64,000 nucleotides of DNA from Tanypteryx hageni (lineage: Eukaryota > Arthropoda > Insecta > Odonata > Petaluridae), in NCBI GenBank assembly GCA_028673005.1, contig CM054118.1:7835082-7899081 (forward strand), in the 5' to 3' direction. Positions 34,572 to 46,010 of this stretch are shown here, in pieces. Below the pieces are notes generated by a model, which saw only the letters and a list, made by a program, of their open reading frames with translations, was not told the origin of the DNA and did not search any database. Numbering within the stretch: the stretch's first letter is position 1; each line of letters opens with the position of its first letter. A program made the translations under genes and the position numbers.

Positions 34572-36350
34572 GTCTACAGCAAACCCACAGTACGACTCCA
34601 AAAAAAATAAGATTTCTCATTTTGAAAAGGTGTTTTTTCTTAAACGAGCAAAGAAACAATCGAATAAATAAATATATAATTTAAAAACTTGTTTCCCATG
34701 TAAGAGTCGACAGTTCGGCTACACTTCTGAATATGTTTTTCCTACAATATCTCAGATTATTTGTCACAAGGAACGTAAGTATATGTATATTAGCCCCGAA
34801 AAAAGGAAACTGGCCTTTTGGGAACTGCCGCTACAAAAGATTGATTGTAAATTCGGAACTCCTCTATCTCTCTCTTGAGAATGACAGAGGTAATGAGAGA
34901 AGAAATATGAAGAGAAATAGAGAGAGAATCGATAAAGTTTTATGCATGAGAACTTCGTATAAGCATTACCATCCGTCAACACTCAATGTCTGGCGCTCAT
35001 CTAGGAGATAAAAATTTCGCCTGTCAGAAAGGTGGCGGAATACGCCCCCAAAAATCCATGGTCGTGAATACCAAAGTTGGAGACTCCTGGAGATAATTCT
35101 CGGGTTGAAGTTTTCCTCCGCCGGAACTGTAGTTTATTTTCAAATATATCCATTTTAGTTCGATTAGTGGTCCCGTAAAAATACCCAATTTTAATCGGTA
35201 ATTACATAAAGGATGTGCATGGATGGAGAAAGAAATAAAACAAAACGTATTAATTGACCGATTCAAAATTAAGTTCCCATTAAATTAAAAAAGATTTAAA
35301 ATACATATACAGAAGTAAACGCTTTTATTGCAGATTTTTAAAATAAATAAGCTAAGGGATATGCTGAAAAAATCAAAACAAATAAAAAAATGGATTCCTA
35401 GATGTAAAATAAATTATGATGAGACCGTGAAATTTCACATAATTTGGAAGCAATACTTCATTTTTTAACAATTTATTTCGGTATTATGGCTGGAGTAGAC
35501 GAGACCATGTGCGAATAAGTCTGGCTGGAATATACTATAAGAATTTTTTCCAACTACATATACGTAACCGGAAATTTTCTCTTCACCGCTTCTTATAAGG
35601 AATTGATAAAGATATCCTTGTTCTAATCTATATATTTTATCGATATAATAAAATTATAGTGATCATACGACCCTGTTTATTTAATTTCAGCCATATTAAA
35701 AAGAATCACAATTTTGAAGCATCGACGAAATTTATATAAATGCATATTTAAAAAGGTTGGGGACTACGGCAATATGATAATGTCGAAACTTAAGTTACTA
35801 GCTTGAAAATTGTTTCGAGACACAAGATCTCAGAAATACTTAATTGTTATAATATAAATTTTTAATTAACTGGTTCATGTGAGTTGTAGTATTTATTTAG
35901 AACACTGTATTTATTGAATTTGTGTGATTACCATGGAAACACTTTAAATTTAAAATATTTAACGTTAAGGTTATGATATTTAAACCTAAAATGTAGCTCG
36001 ATAAGACAAATGTTTGTTTGCTAGCACGTCGTCCACTTCTTTCCCTTTCAAATTTGCTGCACCAACGAGAGAGACGTGTAGGAAGAAAAGGACGAGCATG
36101 GTGCTTCCACCTTGCGGCGAGTCTGAAGATGATGAAGAGAGTTGTCTGCAGTGTCAAGTCGAGAATTGAGACGCAACACAGCAAACGTTACGAGCGGTTT
36201 ATCCCTATAGGGCAAGAGGCTTGGGAGGAAACACTAGACCGTTTTTTTAATTCCGAGGAGTGAGGAGCATAATATAAAACCAAAATGGGAGGAGCAAAAT
36301 AAATTATACTCGAAAAAAACATCGGTGCGAATTGAAGGCTGGGAAAAAAT

Positions 36351-36353
<3 letters not shown>
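34572..36353. other. AT-rich DNA, no gene seen
   Basis: Frames at 34733-35011, 35024-35266 and 36018-36263 overlap frames on the other strand and show no domain. Confidence 0.4.

Positions 36354-36408
<55 letters not shown>
36354..36408. repeat. (TA)n microsatellite
   Basis: Uninterrupted TA units abut the truncated third copy of the (TA)n-linked repeat at 36409. Confidence 0.97.
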
Positions 36409-36410
<2 letters not shown>

Positions 36411-36484
36411 CTAAAGGAAAAGAAAAGGTAGTGATGAGGGTGGCAACAAGGTGTTGAGGGAAGCCCAGCGGACACTCACCAAGT
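36409..36484 (-). mobile_element. (TA)n-linked Penelope-like tail repeat, truncated copy 3
   Basis: The text GGAAAAGAAAAGGTAGTGAT through GGCAACAAGGTGTTGAGGG to GGACACTCACC matches the start of the repeat at 21725 in the same orientation, with more differences. It stops where the pogo-like palindrome begins near 36488, so the hammerhead-bearing part is missing. Confidence 0.6.
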
Positions 36485-36487
36485 TGA

Positions 36488-36519
36488 GGAGTTCGGATTA
36501 CCGTGGGTTCGGTTTTGCA

Positions 36520-36563
<44 letters not shown>

Positions 36564-36593
36564 CAAAACCGAACCCACGGTAATCCGAACTCC
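36488..36593. repeat. 33-bp perfect inverted repeat around (TA)n, pogo-like ends
   Basis: The arms 36488-36520 and 36561-36593 are perfect reverse complements, separated by about 20 TA units (36521-36560). Each arm read outward is GTGCAAAACCGAACCCACGG then TAATCCGAACTCC. A motif of the type AATCCGAAC next to a TA target resembles terminal repeats of pogo/Tigger transposons. The right arm continues into CAGTAATCCGAAC, a second register of the same motif. The layout looks like two element ends facing away from one expanded TA target. Confidence 0.7.
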
Positions 36594-37236
36594 CAGTAAT
36601 CCGAACTTTTTATCAACATCAGGTGTAAAGTGTCAGTTAAGCGAAGCGAGCGTCGGAAAGTGAAATTTGAAGCTTTTATTTTGTAACAAAGTCGGACCCA
36701 CAGATGTCCACTACTAACGCCTCTTGAGGCTGAATAGATGATTCTTTGAAACATTGTTTTAAAAGGAATGAGCGACATCTGCAGGTTCTCTCTTTTCATT
36801 CCTACTGCCGCGGCAGTACAATTTTCCTGCCCATCGACGCAGATATGTCAGTCATTTTTGTGAACGGTAAGTACATTAATTGGTGTTTTAGTTACAAAAA
36901 TGTAATACATAATAGATTTTTTCCTCGATATTTTACCTGAATATTGATTTTTACTTGTTTTCTGTTAATGAATGCAGGTGTTACTTAGAGACTTACGGAC
37001 ATATCCAACATAATCGGTACAGAATTTCAATTGAAGATGCTAGCTTCTAGTTCTTGCACGAATAGGTCTCATACAATATTTTAGATAAACATCCAAATGT
37101 TACTGCATATTTATTTATAATTTCCATAAATAATTGTAAATATAAATTGACAAATAGAACATAATATTCTTATGTAAGTTCATCTCTAATTAAGTCATTT
37201 ACTATTAAAATGTAACCAGTCCATTATTTACAGGTT

Positions 37237-37336
37237 GCCATTATACCCCTGCATATAGCGAACCAGATTGGAAGCTCACCCCTGAGATAAGCAAATTGTC
37301 GGAAAGCTAACCGTTGTAAAACGAGGACTCCCTGTA
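37237..37336. mobile_element. Pogo/Tigger-like right end
   Basis: The segment ends GTTGTAAAACGAGGACTCCC then TGTA. On the other strand it therefore starts TACAGGGAGTCCTCGTTTTA, close in form to pogo/Tigger termini (CAGnnnnnCCTCGTTTTA at a TA site). GATAAGCAAATTGTCGG-type text inside is also typical. Together with the left end at 36561 it may bound a roughly 0.78 kb non-autonomous element (36561-37336), but the two ends are not strongly similar. Confidence 0.55.
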
Positions 37337-38029
37337 TTTGCTGCAGTGGTATACGCGCTTTCAGTAGTACACCGTTAGCGACGGATAGAGGTTGTGTTTT
37401 ATTTTTGTCATACTCGAAATACGTACATTCCTAATTACATATATTGAGAAATATTGTAGGGTGTGTAAATATTTAAAATGTTGCCTAAAAGGAAATAGAA
37501 CAAAAAAAATGGAGGACTATTTTTTTAAATGTATGAATACATAAACTTGGTGACATTCCATCTTAAAAATCACAAAATTGACAGAAGTATACCACATCTG
37601 ATACCATATTAAAGACGATTATCTTTCTATCTATCTATATCATCTGACGATCAGATGATATATAAATTGAAACTCGGGTGGTTTTATTCATTAAAAATTT
37701 TTGCGGTATAATACTCTGTTATTTTTGTGATTTTTAAATTTTTTAGTGAGTGCTTTACTAAAATTATTAAAATTTACAAGCGCGTCAACTCCGCCCTGAG
37801 GTCGCTTCTCTCGCTCAATGGTCCTCAGCGCTACGCGCCTCGCATTTAGCCTCATTATGCTGAAAATAATTTTTCAGGATTGCATGTATGAATACGCATA
37901 TTTTTTGTTGGAACCGCTTTCCACTCCGACCTACCGTTTCCGAAATATAAAGTATTCAATATCTAAAACGGCGGAAATTTACTTTCAATGTGGCATACGA
38001 AAATGTTTTCTTGGAGCCTGCTAGCTGAC
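37337..38029. other. AT-rich DNA with a small hairpin
   Basis: ATATCATCTGACGATCAGAT near 37637 is a short perfect hairpin (arms ATCATCTGA and TCAGATGAT). No gene was recognised. Confidence 0.4.
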
Positions 38030-38125
38030 AAGAACAAGATGGCGTTTACTGCATTTCTCTGCAACATGCAGTTCTTAATATACAGAGAGGGAAAGACGGA
38101 CAGACACGTGGGAAATTATATATAG
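38030..38125 (+). repeat. GACGGACAGACA-type repeat tail
   Basis: The text CTAGCTGACAAGAACAAGAT through AAGACGGACAGACACGTGGG and AATTATATATAGG matches in layout the block at 45300-45410 (a TAGTTGGCAAAAACGACAAG segment, then GGACGGACAGACAGACGG and AAATTATACATA). These look like two copies of one retroelement-derived tail. Confidence 0.5.
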
Positions 38126-38788
38126 GATATTCCATAAGAAATTAACGATTACCATTCGATTTCCCAATAATATTAACATTTTCCATTTTAAAGATATAGT
38201 TGCATTCATTGCGGTCGAGTTGATGATAAATGCATCATCGTTTTTTGGTTAACAAGAAGTGAAAGATTATATAATCCATTACGAATTTTAGTTTGACTGC
38301 ATATATTCGTTCAAATAAAATGTTATTTGACTAATAATGTGACAAAATATTTTTAAATCGTCACGGTTATATTTGTTGTGAATATTTTTCTCTCTTTTAT
38401 ACTAAGAAAAAATTGAATCCACTTTTGCAAAATTAACGTTTGACTCTTCTTCGTAACAAAACTTAAATACTACTTGTCCGTCTGGGGAAAAATGTAACGT
38501 CAAAATTTTAAAAATCGTTTCGTACACTCATCTTACCGTCAAATTTCATTTAATCACAAAAGCAAGATATACGACTGAGCTACAATTTATATGCAAGTAA
38601 GGTAATTCGTCTATAAATCTAAAACATCAAAAATCCATTTCAAGAAATGCTTTCACGATTACATTCCATCCAAGTTTCTTGACGTTATCTTCAAATATGG
38701 GAATAACCTATGAATTTTTGCATGCGTGGATTTCAGCGGGAAACAGGTTTTGCAAGTATTATGGATATTAGAGTTATGACAGCATATA

Positions 38789-40283
38789 CAAGCTGATTCT
38801 TAATTACATACCTTAAATATAAGCATCGTGTTCCAAAACATATGGATGCCTCCTCTTCGTTAGTGAGATATGGCTACAGGAGCACGAGGAAAAGAAAGTA
38901 GACAAATACCGTAGTTGTTGATCAAATGTTTATTAGTTGTGAAGAGAATGGCATCTGGTCAGTTGCAAACAGTTTACAGAAGATGTTCAAAATATCCACC
39001 ATTACAGTCAGTTCATAACTGAGCCCTGTTGCGCCATGAATTTCTGGTCCGCTGAAAGACGTTAGCCATGTTACATATTGTCATCACAGCCGCTTCAAAT
39101 GACATTCCACAGCTCGGCCTGTGTATTACATCGTTGGGCGTAAAGGATGGTCTTCAGATGGCCCCACAAGTAGAAGTCGGCAGGAGTGAGATCGGGCGAT
39201 TGCGAGGACCACATAACTGGTCCATTTCGCCCTATCCATCGACCGGGGAAGTGACTGCCCAAATACCGCTTGACATTATGAGTAGAATGGGCAGAAGCCC
39301 CATCACGCAGTACCCACATTGTCTGTCGCATTTTCAATGGCACATCATCCAGTAGTCACGATAATTGCTCCAATATAAACTTTAAATAGGAGGCCTATGA
39401 TAGTCGAGGTGGTAGCTCATAAGGACCTAGGAGGTGATAGCCAATTATTCTTGCCCAAACATTTATTGCAAACTGATGTTGAAATTGTCTTTCCCGAATT
39501 GGATGGGGGTTTTCATTAGTCCATGTATGCTGGTTATGGCTATTTACAATCCCATTCCGTGTGAAGCATACTTCATCCTTTACCAGGACTTGGCTGAGAA
39601 AGTATGAATGCGCTTCATCCTGCTGCGGTAGACATTCGCAGAACGCTCTTTGATACTCATAATCCGGCGGTTGCAGAGCTAGAACAGGCTGTATGTGGAA
39701 CGAATACAACAATTTATCATGTAACTCCCTCCACACCGTTGGCTGAGAAATCCGGTGACAAGCAGTTAATCGCCTGGTACTAGAACAACGGGACCGTTCA
39801 ACGGCATGCAGAACATCTTCCGCATCGGTGCTCCTATAACTTTGTGGTCTACCAGCATTTACCATAATGGGCCACAAATGGCCTGTTTCTCTCAGACGAC
39901 GATCCAGAGATGTGAATGTTCTGCAATTCAGATGCAATCGTTGTGGACACTTTTCAGCGTAAAGACGTGCAGCGGCTGCAATGTTACGCTGTGCTTCTCC
40001 ATACAGCAATATCATTACTGTCAATTTATCGAATGAGTAATCATCATTATGCGCCATTTTTTGATACAAAACGTGAACACTACAACACTAGAACAGTAAC
40101 ACTAGTTACCTCGAAAGAGTCTGTAGACGGAGATTGCTTTCTTCGTATTGCGGCATTGCTTCGTTTTTGCCATATCTCGCTAACGAAGCAGTTGCGAGCA
40201 TATGTTTATATGTAAGTTTTGGCTTGCCTGTAGGTGTAGAACACGATGCTAATATTTAAGGTATGTAATTAAGAATCACCCTG
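38789..40283 (-). mobile_element. Complete Tc1/mariner-like transposon, DD41D type, inactivated
   Basis: The element is 1,495 bp. Its terminal inverted repeats are 45 bp (38789-38833 and 40239-40283) and match at 42 positions. Each end begins CA, then a variable AGC or GGG triplet, then TGATTCTTAATTACATACC. A TA dinucleotide flanks each end (38787-38788 and 40284-40285), the target duplication expected of Tc1/mariner elements. A second inverted motif, CTTCGTTAGYGAGATATGGC, lies inside each end (about 38855-38874 and 40169-40188). It carries one transposase frame on the minus strand, broken by stops and a frameshift, so this copy cannot make its own enzyme. Matching termini could still be mobilised by a related enzyme. 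Confidence 0.93.
38974..40069 (-). pseudogene. Tc1/mariner-superfamily DDE transposase pseudogene (DD41D)
   Basis: The frame from 40069 (or Met at 40057) encodes an N-terminal helix-turn-helix region (about residues 15-125), then the catalytic domain. The first catalytic Asp is D165 in VKDEVCFTRNGI, followed by SHNQHTWTNENPH and FAINVWARIIG. The second is D256 in WVLRDGASAH, and the third is D298 in SPDLTPADFYLWGHLK. All three are retained and 41 residues separate the last two, the spacing of the rosa-like DD41D group. In-frame stops occur at 39395-39397 (TAG) and 39356-39358 (TGA). A one-base shift near 39095 leads into the C-terminal FEAAVMTICNMANVFQRTRN and GGYFEHLL segment, which contains a further stop and ends at 38974-38976. 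Confidence 0.9.
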
Positions 40284-40499
40284 TATATCGCTCCCTCAAT
40301 ATTTTAAAATAATAGAGGTAGGTTAGTTGGAGATTGAACATATTACGAGTGTGTTTCAGCTGATTCGGTTCCATTTCATAATCCTCTTCTCTCTTTTTTT
40401 ACGATTCACAACCCAATTAAAATTAGAGGACAACATTTCTATTTCCGATAATTCCGTCTCGCGCGATTGCAGCCCGGAAACAAAATAGTTCTTTTCCTT

Positions 40500-41030
40500 T
40501 ATTCTTACAGCGCCCCCTCTCCTACACATAAAGAACAATTCGATCTATTTAACCTGCCGACCTGTTTCTCTACTGTTCTTACTTCATATTTCTTTCATTT
40601 CCCACACACGCGTCGTCGTCTTATTGGTCCGTATATCACCATCGTTACCACCCTCTCTATCGAATTCTTTCCATCTCTTATTTTTTAAATTTCTCATATC
40701 TTCTCTCTCTTCCGTCTCTTTTTCTCTCATATTTTCCTCTCTTATCGATCTATCTCTTCTTTTTTTGTCCTCCGCTCTCACTCTCCCTTCATCTTCTCTC
40801 TACATCTATCACCTACGTTACCACCCTCTCCATCGAATTCCTTTTCTCTCTTGTTTTTTTTTCATTTCTTCTCTCTTATCTCTCTGTTTCTCTTTTATCC
40901 TATTTTATTTTATCGGTCTAGTTCTTCTATCTCACTCTTCTCACTCTCTTTTTCCTCTCTCTCTCCTCTCACTCTCTTTATTCTCTCTCTCCTCCCATTC
41001 TCTTCTCTCGAGTGCTTACTTTATTATTAT
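40500..41030. repeat. CT-rich low-complexity tract
   Basis: The plus strand is strongly pyrimidine-biased. A segment with ACCACCCTCTC(C/T)ATCGAATTC occurs at about 40648 and again at 40821, so the tract contains a duplication of roughly 170 bp. Ser/Leu/Phe-rich frames of 143 and 81 codons are composition artefacts. Confidence 0.7.
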
Positions 41031-41039
41031 TATGGCTCT

Positions 41040-42004
41040 ATTATTTCCACCTTAATAGTTTCCACCTGCAGTTTGGCATTAGTCATAACAATTTAAGCTA
41101 TACTATTTGTTGTATGTAACCCTACACCTGGTAACAGATGGCAATTTTCTATCAACTAACATCACAGTGAGCCATCGTTCAAAAATAACACGTGACGTAA
41201 ATTCAGGCGGATTTAATGCATCCTACCAAGGAAACCTCCAGAAGGGGTGACAATATTTTTCTGTCGAGAATTAAACATCAAAAAGAAAGAATAAAAAAAT
41301 ATTTTTTACTACTGCATCTCCAAAAAATTTACAGGAAATTTATTTTCAAGACATTTTCCAAGCGATGTAAAAATCGGCCGAGTTCCAAACTCTGAAACTA
41401 TGGGAACCACGCCACTACGAAGAAATACATAGCATGTAAAATTTCAAGGTGGGTTTCGCAAACGCTCGTAAATTCTACTGTCTTCTCTCCCCGTCGCGAT
41501 GTGGGGTTTGCACGTGTAGGATTTATGTGCTTGCCCGGCACGAAGGTGGTGGTAGTGGGGGTGAAATGGAGGGAGGGTTTAAACCCCGTGACTGTTAAAT
41601 GGGTTGTCCCCATAGTTGTAGGAAAGTGCAATCGTGATGGATGGAACGGAACGACGAACGAAACTAAAACGCCCCAAGGAAACCAAGGCGAAAAGATTCT
41701 GTGCCGCAGAAAAAAGAAATGCCCAAAGATGAGTTACCCAGTCAATGCCTTTAATCAAATAAAAATTATACGATACGCAATGCTTGTAAATATCATCGCA
41801 GGCTATTGCTCTCAGCCGTTTATTACGATAAAACTCGGAATCTCAAAACTTTACCTAGTTTAAGGGAAATTGCTTATCTCCATCGCCCACTTGACCCATT
41901 GAGCTCGAAACTATTACTGCATACCTTTAAACTCAATAGTGTATTTTTTATTTTGGAGAAATGGATGCCGATAATATAAAAAATGTTTGAATACCATAAA
42001 AATT

Positions 42005-42007
<3 letters not shown>
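41040..42007. other. Unassigned DNA
   Basis: The 120-codon frame at 41501-41863 overlaps a minus-strand frame and has no recognisable domain. A G-rich pocket lies at 41540-41590. Confidence 0.4.

Positions 42008-42072
<65 letters not shown>
42008..42072. repeat. (TA)n microsatellite
   Basis: About 32 TA units. Unlike the arrays at 21.7, 36.4 and 56.8 kb, it does not abut the ACTTACGGAAAAGG repeat. Confidence 0.97.
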
Positions 42073-42076
<4 letters not shown>

Positions 42077-42359
42077 AATACCTTAAATAAATTAAAGTGC
42101 ACGAATTTTGTTAATTTTTTCCGTGGCGGAGCGCAAGGTGCGTATATTTTCTACCTGCCTCATGTTTTTCCTTGCACGATGTTTAAACGCGGGTTATATG
42201 TCATCCCTGTTAGATTACACTAAAAGGTCATTCTATCAAATTCCTGAATCTCAATGGTTGACAGGAGAAATTCATGAACACACAAAACTGTTTCATGGCT
42301 AATGGAGTCACCGTGGCACTAAAGAATTAATATTGGTTAAACCAGCAGTAATTTCGAGG

Positions 42360-42740
42360 GGACAGAGGTATTTTAGAGGTGGGGAAGGACGTCGGGAAAA
42401 TAGGGAGCGGAAGAGTTGAGAGAGAGAGAGAGAGAGAAAGAGAATGAAAGAATAAAGGAGAGATTCGACTTTTTTTAAATTAACGAACGGGAGGGAAAAA
42501 CGAAAACCGCAATCTAACCTCGTTAGAAACTGAATTAGGAAAAGTGATCTTAAAAAGATCCGGAAGCGTTTGCAATTCATTCTGCGGAGGCCCTGAAGGC
42601 TGAAGAGAGAGAGAGAGAAAATGGGGAAGGGAGAGTGAGTGAGGGGAAAGTAGAGGGAGGAAAGATTTGAAAGGAGTAGATGGATGGAGGGAGAGAAGTA
42701 AAAGGCATAAAAAGAGAGTGAATGGCTGTGACAGGAAAAG
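42360..42740. repeat. Purine-rich low-complexity tract
   Basis: The plus strand is rich in GA, with (GA)n runs at 42419-42436 and 42605-42619. A 164-codon minus frame across it is Ser/Leu/Phe-rich and is a composition artefact. Confidence 0.65.
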
Positions 42741-43422
42741 AATGAGGTCATTAGGAATAGACGTATTAGGTGAAAGAGAATGTTAAAATATCGGTGCAAC
42801 AAACATTACGCAATATTTTACTTACCCTTGTCCATACGATAATGCCACTGGTTATATCGTTACATACAGACGACACAGTAGAGACGGCATCATAAAAACC
42901 AATTTTTTTTCCGACACGGGCACCCCTAAAATGCACGCGTTTTCACCAAAATCTCCTCAGGACCAGAATAATTTCTCTACATACTACTTCGTATATTGGG
43001 CAACGTTGGAGAGGACAAAATGGAAAATGAGATAGGAGGAAGGAGATAGGACGGAGTAATAGAACGGCAAATAGGAAAATGAAAAGAGAAATGAAGAGCG
43101 CTGGATGATGAGCGAATAACAGCAAGATAAAAAAAGCCTCATTTGTGACCATTGAAGAAGCATGCCAAACATATGGTAACAAAAAAGATCTCTGAAACTA
43201 AATACCAACTTTTATAAGAAAATAAAATAAGCTCAAAAACTTTGTAGTTTTAATACCTGGAGATATAGATTCTCTATAAATACAAACATCCAAGAATTAC
43301 ACCTACAAATATTTTAAATGAAAATAATTTCATCGCGAAGATCGTTACTTTCGTTTCAGAGATTCAACACAAGTCGCAAAGAAAAATAATATGAATTGTA
43401 CAGAAAGGCCATCTATCTAGGA
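42741..43422. other. Unassigned DNA
   Basis: A purine-rich patch lies at 43000-43130. No gene or element end was recognised. Confidence 0.4.
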
Positions 43423-43492
43423 CAGTGGTTCTCAGGTATATTCGCCATGCGACTTCTCCATCCGTATGTTTGGCCGCCTCGACCCCCCGAGA
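43423..43492 (+). mobile_element. hAT-like left end (fragment)
   Basis: The segment starts CAGTGGTTCTCAGG and continues to TGGCCGCCTCGACCCCCCGA, the layout of hAT/Charlie-type termini (CAGTGGTTCTCAAnC followed by a GGCCGC and C-rich block). No right end with GAGAACCACTG was found before 44 kb. Confidence 0.6.
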
Positions 43493-43969
43493 ATATTCGA
43501 GAAGAAAAAATAAACTAGTTTTCTCCGCACATGGACGGTTGGCGATGATGATAAGGAGATTAATAATGAGTGTTTTTTATTTTGTGCTCTTTATAAATAC
43601 AATTATAAATACAAGATTAGCATTGTAAATGATGTTATTTACAACTACGTATGTACATTATAAACATGCAGGCACTTTGTGGTGTATAGTTGAATTTTAA
43701 CAGTATTAATCACTGATGAGGCATAATTTCTTGTATTTTTTATTAACTAAATAGAACTCATTTGTTAAAAACGTTTTCTTACGGTGTTAAGCTACAGATT
43801 TGTCTTTAATTTTTTAACAAAACGTTCTCTGTACGTTTAAAAATAATTATAAATTATAGAGTATAGTTTAAAATTTCCCATATTTTCTAAGTTTTTTTTT
43901 GGCAGCCACATATTTTAGCAGCATTAATGGTGTATTATAATAGATCATTCTATCATTCCGTATTGTTTT
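43493..43969. other. AT-rich DNA, no gene seen
   Basis: This could be internal to the hAT-like fragment that starts at 43423, but no transposase motif is visible. Confidence 0.35.
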
Positions 43970-44500
43970 AACACGTGATTCAAATCTCTCCATCTCACTG
44001 CTTCCTTTCTCCCCATCTCGCTCTGCATTCCACACACGTGCATCCCCCTGCCAGCATCTCTCATCTCTTTCCTTCCTACCTAAACTGTCCAACGTCCTCC
44101 CCCCATCTACCCCATCTCCCTTCCATCTCCCCGCCTACCTCCTCACCCTCCCCGCATACCTCAACGCTGCCCCTGACTCCCCTCTCCCCCAATCCCGCCA
44201 CATCCCCTAGCAAACGGTGGCAATTGTTGCCGTGATAACATCTGTGAATATATACCTCTCTCCTTGTGTGTGTACTATATGTCCGTGTGTGTGTGTATGC
44301 GATATTCCCCCACCCGCGGTGCCGCAATGCGGGGGAATGGGCCGAAGCCTCCTTCCTCCCTTCCCCGACCACACTACTCTCGTCTCACTCCTCTATTATT
44401 CTCTCTATTGTCCTCTTCTGCCTCTCTTCGCCTCTCACTCTTCCTCCACCCTCACCTCCTCCCTTTCTCTCTCCTTTTTCTTTCTCGCTGCACTAGGTTC
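43970..44500. repeat. Pyrimidine-rich low-complexity tract
   Basis: C/T-rich text with (GT)n near 44267-44300 and a small GC-rich patch ACCCGCGGTGCCGCAATGCG near 44311. Overlapping frames on both strands are not credible genes. Confidence 0.65.
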
Positions 44501-44539
44501 ATTTATTATTTCATTTATTTTCTTATTCTTCGTGATTTT

Positions 44540-44541
<2 letters not shown>

Positions 44542-44632
<91 letters not shown>
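44542..44632. repeat. Compound (CT)n(TA)n microsatellite
   Basis: (CT)16 at 44542-44573 passes directly into about 29 TA units to 44632. Confidence 0.97.
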
Positions 44633-44635
<3 letters not shown>

Positions 44636-44639
44636 AATC

Positions 44640-45239
44640 ATAAAAAAGCAAGTTTAAAAGTAATAATGGGCCATTTCTCTTTTTAAAAAATTAGACAACT
44701 GACATTTTGAATTTAATGTTTCTTCTTATAATTTATATTTGCAATTTTAATTGCTTCTCCCTTACGAGAAAGTAACATTCCAGTATTGGAATAAAGAAAG
44801 ATTTTTTCTTTTGGTCAATCGTTAAAAGTTCTCACAGCCACACGCAATTTACTGAATATTAATAATCTGCAATTATTAACTTTGCAATATATTAAGTTTA
44901 ACGTTGCTACAACTATAAATTCGATGCTTATTAAAATAAAAAAGCGTTAAGCAAATAACGCAATTCTTTCATATATTTGAAGGCTTAATAGACGGTTATT
45001 AAATCGGAGGCAACAATGCGAGTCGCCTCGCCAACACCACGAAAGAGTATGAAAATGCCATAACATTTCGAAAAGACATGCGTATTTCTGATAAATTCTT
45101 CCGTGTTACATCTAATGAATAAGATATGTAGTAGTTTTAGCCGTCAAATATAGCAAAAGCGGAGAAATTTAGTCCATATTTACATACTTTAATGAATGAA
45201 TGAATAAAACCTTGCACCTTGACAAATCGAAACTTCTGT
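44640..45239. other. AT-rich DNA, no gene seen
   Basis: No domain, RNA gene or repeat end was recognised. Confidence 0.4.
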
Positions 45240-45410
45240 GTAAACAAATGAGAAAATATAATTGCCTCTTGGAGTCGAACCTGGCAATTTTTTAAACGTA
45301 AATAGTTTTCTCGGGGTCTCCTAGTTGGCAAAAACGACAAGCTGCTCAAGAGATAAAGGGGGGCGGACGGACAGACAGACGGGGGGCCGGACAGCCATTA
45401 AGAAATTATA
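45240..45410 (+). repeat. GACGGACAGACAGACGG-type repeat tail
   Basis: TTGGAGTCGAACCTGGCAAT is followed by TCGGGGTCTCCTAGTTGGC and then GGACGGACAGACAGACGGGG and an AT-rich end. It parallels the block at 38030-38125 and looks like retroelement-derived 3' sequence. Confidence 0.5.
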
Positions 45411-45868
45411 CATAAAAGTTTATTATATTACATAAAACAAACGAATATCTAGTGACCAAATACTCGGCCGTACAAACACAAAAATAAAAACGCGCTAATT
45501 TTAGCCATCCTCATGGTTAACACTACCAGTTTCATACTGTTTTCCTCTCTGTTCATATCCATTATTTCTTTTCTATTGTCTGTTTCCGACTTGCCTATCT
45601 CATACACCACTCTCTCTTCCTTATCTTTGTATACTTTCGTCTTAATACGTCCTTATACGCCTAATCTTGTTTTTCCCCTCATTTTACCATCTCTCGCCAA
45701 TGATTTATCTCTTTTTCTGTTTTCCTTTTGAAATTTCCTATTCTTAGTCTTTCTCTTTTCATCTCTCTCTTTCTCTTCATCTACGTCTTATTCAAAAGAA
45801 AAATGTCGTTCTTTTGGCAAAAAAAAGGAAAACTGTCTTTCCAACAGTCATAAAATGGTAAGGAAAGC
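45411..45868. other. Unassigned DNA, partly CT-rich
   Basis: A CT-rich patch lies at 45540-45790. No gene was recognised. Confidence 0.4.
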
Positions 45869-46010
45869 CAGATGTGCATTTCGGCTGCAAAGTAGTAGTA
45901 GTAGTATCTTCAGTGCTATTTCAACCGCAGCAGATTCGGAAAAAAATCATCTACTATCACTGAATTACCTCTGATGATGTCTGCTTTGTAGCGAAAATAT
46001 GCATTCTGTT
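45869..46010. ncRNA. Divergent pair of degenerate hammerhead-like motifs
   Basis: On the plus strand CUGAUGA (45971-45977) is followed by a UGUCUGCUUUGUAGC stem-loop, GAAA (45993-45996) and a possible helix III AAU-AUGC-AUU. On the minus strand CUGAAGA (about 45919-45913) is followed by a (TAC)n-expanded helix II region, GCAGCC, GAAA (about 45890-45887) and a helix III AUG-CA-CAU. Helix I is weak in both. Both cores and their order fit decayed Penelope-like tails, and the divergent layout is the same as in the palindrome at 28717-28929. Confidence 0.35.

Noticed and set aside
36018..36263. Opposing 81- and 95-codon ORFs as possible host exons
   Set aside because: No domain, no good splice signals and no frame preference between the two strands.
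44217..44686. 138- and 140-codon ORFs ending in Ile-Tyr repeats
   Set aside because: They end in translated (TA)n and begin in CT-rich DNA. Neither part has a recognisable domain.
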